Shown here: in pieces, positions 58,668 through 64,000 of the stretch
Layout of the letters: every line of letters starts with the position of its first letter
Numbering within the stretch: the stretch's first letter is position 1
DNA from: Gelatoporia subvermispora B
Taxonomy: Eukaryota > Basidiomycota > Agaricomycetes > Polyporales > Gelatoporiaceae
DNA length: 64,000 bases
NCBI GenBank assembly: GCA_000320605.2
Contig: KB445793.1
Coordinates: forward strand, 2,314,803-2,378,802
Reading direction: 5' to 3'
Made by a program: the position numbers and the translations under genes
Notes under the pieces: generated by a model
What the model saw: the letters and a program-made list of their open reading frames with translations, nothing else
Told to the model about the DNA's origin: nothing
Database searches by the model: none

Positions 58668-61600
58668 CTAATGCAGAGCATTTGCGACGAGCTCCAGGAT
58701 CTCGCTCGTGCTCTTACCCGTGTTCTTCATGTCCTTCGCGATAGACTGCCAGGTTGACGAATGGTGTGGCTCCGCAGCAACACACTTCTTGATCACGTCC
58801 TCCTGATACTCCTGTCAACGTCAAGCCCGACACAATCAGTTCACTCCCATCGCGACCACACACACGATCGGACGCACCGGTGTCCCATGTTGCCGTTCGA
58901 ACTTCAGCCACCATCCCCATGTATCGCCAAGGTCGGGGTTTGCCGCTACAGCCCGCTCGAACCATTGGCGCGCCTTTTCAATCTTGCGCTCGGCCCAGAA
59001 CAATCGCGCGACGGTGCACAAGACAAGCGGATCGTCCGCAGCCTTGCGCAGGGCGTCTGCAGAGCGCGATTTTCGTGTGGGTCGTGGCTCTGCCCAGATG
59101 GCCATTGACCAGAGCAAACCCGAATTTGGGCATTCTTGCAGACCTGGGCGTAGGCGTCAGTGAACCTGCAAATAAGCCCTACGAATAGCACAGAACACAC
59201 CTCTTGCAAGGACAGTCTTCGCCTGAGTAGCACCTCCGCTCCGCTCTTCGACACCGACCGCTTCGGCCCATAGCTGATCGTTACCCGGATTGGCGAGACG
59301 TGCTTTGTCCAGAAGAGCCCTAGCCTTTATGCTCCTCCCATCTACTTCCTCGAGTCGACTCGCCAGGATCCAAAGAGTAACATACTTCGGACAAGCCTTG
59401 ATACCAGCGGCAAACGACGCTCGCGCCGCCGCCATGTTGCCCTGCGATTGGTGGATCTGGCCTTGTATCATATACAATTTGGCGAACTTGGGGTACTTCT
59501 TGAGTGCCGTCTCAAGAGTCTCCAGCGCAGTACTGAGCTGGCCTTGCTGACGCTCAAAGACCGCAGACTTCATCCAGATACGCTGGGTATCCGCAACGGT
59601 CCGCGCACGGACGAGGAGCTCACGTGCGACGCCCAGTTCGCCGTTCTCCGCTTCAAGCTTCACGGCCGCTAGCCAGATCTGCTCACTTTCCGGGTTCGCG
59701 ACGAAGGCCTTCTCGAGTACTTCCCGGGCTGCCGGCACATCACCCGCGAGCCACTTCTCCTTCGCGAGCATGAGCCAGAGTACTTCCGCCTGTGGGCAGT
59801 GATGTACGGCACGTTCAAGTATAGCATTGAGGGACTCTCTGCGAAATGCACGATCAGCAACTGACACTCACAAGATACTATCATCATACCTTGTACCATG
59901 TGCCTTCTCAAGGTCTGCGGCCTTCCTCCACAAGCTCCTCTTATCCGGGAATACCTTGAGCGCATACGCGAGGATCGCCCGCGCAGTCCCGATATTGCCC
60001 TTCACCTCCGCAGCCTCGGCATCGCTGACCCAGGTGTCCAGCCGGTCCTCCTCTTCCACGTCCATGGCAATGGTCGCCTTGATGATCGCCTCACACGTGC
60101 GTGGCGACCCTTCGCTCTCGCAGCGTTCCGCCTCCTTGAGCCATTGCTCGCGCGTGAGAAGCACGCCATGCCGCCGCAGCTCACGGACACCGAGTTCAAT
60201 GGTCCGGTCGACCATTTCGAGCTCCTTGTTCCGCTTGTCGTCGGGCTTGTCGTCGGCGTACGCTTCCTGTTCGAGCAGGCGACCGGCAGCAATCCAGATT
60301 TCGTGACTTGTAGGGACGGCCTTGCGAGCTTTGTTGAGGACTGCTTTCGCCTTCTCCGGAGTCTCTAGACGAGCGAGCGCTAACCATAATTCGACTGAGA
60401 GAGGGATAACTTCGACTGCGCGGGCAAGGAGGATACGAGCATCTACTGGGTTTGACTCTAGATTCACTGTTTCCTTCCAGAGCCGGACTGAGTTCGGGAT
60501 GTGCTCGAGCGCTATCATGGTTGTCAGAACTACAACAAAGAGACTGTACCACTGCTCACCTTTGCGCAAAACCCTCTTCTTCGCCTTGATGTCGTGTTCA
60601 AGGTCAGCGGCTGCCAACCAAATCTTGACACTCTGGCCGACATGTTGCACTGCGTTCGCGAGAACGACTTTAGCGTCATCATTGTTCTGAGCATATACAT
60701 GTGAGCAAAACAAGATGAGGTCGAAAGCAGCAGAAGATACGCACATGTAGGCGAGCCGCCTCTAGCCAAACATCCTCGCTCTTCGGACATTGCTCACAAC
60801 CCATCTTGATCAACTTGCGAGCAGCTACCATCCGCCCCGCGTGCTCCTCCAAGCACGCTGCCGCAATCCAGCCAGGGGCATGCTTGGGGTTCGATTTGAC
60901 TAGCGAATCGAATAACATCCGTGCTCGCTTGATGTCGCCGATTTCTGCATCGGTCTTCAGCACAACGCTGTCAAGCGAGGTGAGGTAGCCTTTGGGATCT
61001 ATGGAGGTCGCAAGTCCCGATGAAGTCGAAGTCCCAGATACCTAGGGACGTCTCTCATAAGGGCAGGGTAACAGCAGATGTGATGTATATCACGTACTTG
61101 GTCGAGCTTCAATGAGAGGATCTTGTCACGAGCTTGACCCATTTCAACGAAGTTCGTTAATGTGCCGCTATCTGCCGGCGTTTCAAAGCCACCCGCCTAC
61201 GAGACGTAAGTTCAGTAAAAACTACAAACCCTAGGCAGGGACACACGCACCTCTTGTTGTCTCACATCTAGAGCATTCTCGTACTCTGTCTTAGACCTGT
61301 CGCCGACAAGAACACTGTCGGGCACAACGAATGACCTCTCGTCCCTCTTGCGTTTTTTCCTTGTGAGATTGCCCACCTCTGGTATACTCTCCCACTCCTC
61401 ATCAGTCACGACCGCGAGCCCGCGTTTCAGATCTGCGAACTGCTGCTGGATCTTCGGTCGTTCTGCACGGTGTTTCGCAAGCTCCTCATTCTCCAGCGCT
61501 TCTCTGTGTGACAAAGTGGCAGTCAGACAAAGGGGCTGAGGATAGTATAGCGGATTGGACGTACCTCCGAGCCCGACGACGCGCATCCATATTCTTGTCG

Positions 61601-62003
61601 ACTTGCTCGTATATTCTGTCTGCCTCCTCGTCATCTGCCTCGTATGTTGTGCCTGCAAACAAGCCATATTCGTTGTCGGGGTCCTGGAATTGCTCGGGAT
61701 CAACGTCCGCCTCCTCGCCTCGTCTCGCTTGAGCCTCGCTATAGAGCTAATCAGTGATGACCGCATGTGCTATGGAGGACATATACACGCACGCGATGAC
61801 CTCCGCAGATGGGCCCTCTCGCGCAGGACCAATATCTGATCGAGTGGTGAAACCCGATGCACTGGGAACAGACAATTGAGGTCAGATTTCATTGATAATA
61901 TAAGCACAGTCTTATATACTCACCCTCGACCTAGACCGGCGACATAGGATGCGGGCGCGGGCATGGAGAGGAAGGCCAGCTTGTTCTTGTTTTTGTCGGC
62001 CAT
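58668..62003 (-). CDS. PRP6: Prp6/Prp1 U4/U6.U5 tri-snRNP splicing factor
   Basis: A multi-exon gene with start [20 protein letters not shown] at 62003, the conserved Prp1 N-terminal domain continuing [20 protein letters not shown]. Next come [20 protein letters not shown] and the KPKI-type segment [18 protein letters not shown]. The rest is a long array of HAT/TPR helix pairs, for example [40 protein letters not shown] and [18 protein letters not shown]. The stop lies at 58668. Prp6 bridges the U5 and U4/U6 particles in tri-snRNP assembly in the nucleus. The length and order agree with the family. Start and stop are secure; individual introns were not all resolved. Confidence 0.95.
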
Positions 62004-62779
62004 ATTCGGTTTTCAGAGTGAGATAGATACAGGTGAGAGAGCGGTGAATAAGTCGTCGCTGTGGACGACGCTGGACAAGACGTCCAGAGTAGTACTTGTC
62101 TGCCTGCTGCTTCAGGTTCTCCTGCTTACCGCGACAAAGTTGTTTGCACATATTTAGAATGACTTCACTTATGGCAAGTAACATGCACCGGGCGCGTAAA
62201 CGGAATTATCTCCATCGACCCTTCTAGTCGGAAGCCTGCTTTAATATATATACTGAGGATCTGTACATTGACTCCTATTTTCTTCTCGATGACTCACTGT
62301 GTAAGCGCATGGCTTCTACAGTATGCTCCCAATTCGACAATCATCTCCACCTGGTCGATTCCTCCGGGTTGAGAGTTTCGAGGAACCTTGTTTGTTCTGC
62401 CTGGCCCCTTGCGCCAGAGTTTTCCGACCAGGTCGTCCTAACTCAGCTCAGACGAGTCGAAACTATACTTCTTTGGCAACGCAGTATGTACATGTAGTGC
62501 CCCGGGATCTGTGGTAGAACAGAGCTCGTCTTCTGCGACCCATCGGTCAACGCCAGCGACATATTTGAGCATGGACATCAATCCTTCGTACACAACCAAC
62601 AGATAGATCGCCCAAAATACAGGTATGCTGTATGTATGTGACCCACGGGACTGAACCGAGTTATTACACTAATCACAATATCAATACATGTCCAATATTC
62701 ACACTGATCCAAAGTTGAGGAATGGTGTCCGTATACTTGCGAAGAGTATCAGGCCGGTTGAGCGACTTCCTCGCATAGG
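62004..62779. other. Intergenic 62.0-62.8 kb
   Basis: Promoter side of the Prp6-type gene and 3' end of the O-methyltransferase. No other feature is recognised. Confidence 0.45.
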
Positions 62780-64000
62780 TTAGTACGTCTCTTGAGCCGG
62801 GCATCCAATCAGCTGAGGAAACTGAACACCCGGATTGACATAGACGCGCTCTAGCTTCCATCCACCCTTCTCGAATAGCTTCTTAAACTCCTGGCAAGTC
62901 CGCTCCTGCGAGTTCGTCATGGTAAGCATCTACAAGATGCGGCATTAGCAACGACTACCTGATGACTATCTGTGTGTAACTCACATGGAAGTCGACATGG
63001 TATGGCATGAAGTTCCCAGCGATGCCCATGTTCGGGAGAAGCGGAGCTGGTGCATCGTGCCACTCGACACCAGGAACATCCGTATTTTGTAGTTCTGCAG
63101 GACAGGCATAACGGATGAGCGGGTCAACAATCATTAGGCGTGTATCGGGTGTGGCCGACGCGCGCAGCATCTGCAGGATGGTTGTCGCGTAGTGGTCAGA
63201 CCAGTCATGGATCACGCAGCGCAGGAGGAACACGGCGGCATTCCGTACAGGGTTCACTTGGAACATGTCATGTGCTAAACAACAGAATGATGAGCGCCGC
63301 TGTACTGAAAGTGTGGCTCAATGGATGCACCCTGCAACTGGACCAGACCGCTCCGCAAAGCCTCGGGTCGCTCTGCCTTCCAGAACTATTGCAATGTCAA
63401 GCAAGTGACTGACATGAAATGCCACCAGACATACCTTCTCGCCCTCGTCGACCATCGAGGGCCTATCTTGCACGATGTAACATAGATGTGGGTGGTTGTC
63501 AGCCAGGCGCATTGTCGTAGCGCCGATACCACCTCCCACATCAACGACTACACCTCCCTTTGACAACGTCTTCCAGTCGAATCCTATCTCGACGTTGGGC
63601 AACGCTATAGTACTCAGGTTGCGATACCACTCACCGGTAGTCATAGGCCCCGCTAGCTCGCTCACGCCTCGCATGGCGACGTTAAACCGCTTGCGACGAG
63701 CTTCGTTACCTGCTTGCTCATACCACTCAAAGAGCGTGTCGTGAGTCGACATTGCACGCTGGAGGACCGCGCCGTTCGGTTTCTGGTTTGTCACGGTGCC
63801 TTTGTCGGTCAAGTAATCGGAAAGGTAAGCAGCGGCCTTGAAACATTCATCTGTACTGTTGTGACACAGTGGGTTTCTATGTAGGTTGAGAGTGGTGCAC
63901 GTGTTACGTACGTGTGTCCGAACAATGCAGCGGGTCCCGCTGTGTTGAGGTACTTGTCCGCGGGGCTGTAGGTAGAATGAGTAACACCGGTAGTATGTCC
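62780..64000 (-). CDS. COMT-type O-methyltransferase (5' end beyond the window)
   Basis: Exons on the minus strand read SPADKYLNTAGPAALFGHT at the window edge, then YLTDKGTVTNQKPNGAVLQ, then GGVVVDVGGGIGATTMRLAD (SAM-binding motif I) near 63530. AVFLLRCVIHDWSDHYATT near 63220 carries the catalytic His of plant- and fungal-type O-methyltransferases, and LMIVDPLIRY follows. The last exon ends VQFPQLIGCPAQETY with the stop at 62780. Such enzymes methylate phenolic or other hydroxyls of aromatic secondary metabolites in the cytosol. The N-terminal dimerisation part is outside the window. No partner biosynthetic gene is visible on this side. Confidence 0.87.

Overview
The window is nuclear DNA of a filamentous basidiomycete, most likely an agaricomycete (possibly Polyporales). 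The evidence is the gene set and its architecture: protein-coding genes are broken by many GT-AG introns of about 48-65 bp, several genes carry very small exons, and families typical of mushroom-forming fungi are present (a DUF6533-type membrane protein, fungal GH25 lysozyme, a GPI-tailed A1 aspartic protease, a hemerythrin-like protein). Exon models given with coordinates were joined by hand from splice signals and checked for frame; the other multi-exon genes are given as ranges.

Layout. 0-2.7 kb: an Rrn5-like RNA polymerase I factor (+). 3.0-7.9 kb: two ICMT-type membrane methyltransferase paralogs (-) flanking a GH25 lysozyme gene (+). 8.8-10.6 kb: a DUF6533-type multi-pass membrane protein (-). 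4.8 and 12.5 kb: two 307-bp copies of one dispersed repeat in opposite orientation, bracketing this accessory block. 13.3-15.7 kb: a Jen1-type monocarboxylate transporter (-) with 15 exons. 16.6-17.3 kb: a 702-bp element with 23-bp inverted ends. 17.5-18.4 kb: a hemerythrin-like gene (-), followed by an apparently decayed gene. 20.4-24.1 kb: the Kre33/NAT10 rRNA/tRNA cytidine acetyltransferase (-). 25-26.2 kb: a small zinc-motif protein (+). 26.6-28.7 kb: a Urc1/Urg1-type GTP cyclohydrolase II protein (+). 28.8-30.5 kb: a MYND zinc-finger gene with two single-base frame breaks.

30.7 to about 48 kb is a strikingly GC- and CpG-rich, gene-poor stretch. Its many long overlapping reading frames look like composition artefacts. 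The only convincing gene in it is an ECL1-type zinc-binding protein at 38.8-40.7 kb (-). It also contains a small MITE with 8-bp target duplication and minor tandem repeats. 48-53 kb is gene-poor with ordinary composition and ends in a decayed Ty3/Gypsy pol 3' remnant. 53.6-55.6 kb: a tandem pair of SAM methyltransferases (+). 56.1-58.2 kb: a secreted, probably GPI-anchored aspartic protease (-). 58.7-62.0 kb: the Prp6/Prp1 U4/U6.U5 snRNP factor (-). 62.8 kb to the edge: a COMT-type O-methyltransferase (-), cut by the window end.

The genes do not form one pathway. Housekeeping genes (Rrn5-like, Kre33, Prp6, Urc1) alternate with accessory blocks. No single novel defence or biosynthetic system could be supported. 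The most unusual signals are the inverted repeat pair around the ICMT/lysozyme block, the GC-rich island, the microexons, and the broken MYND gene.
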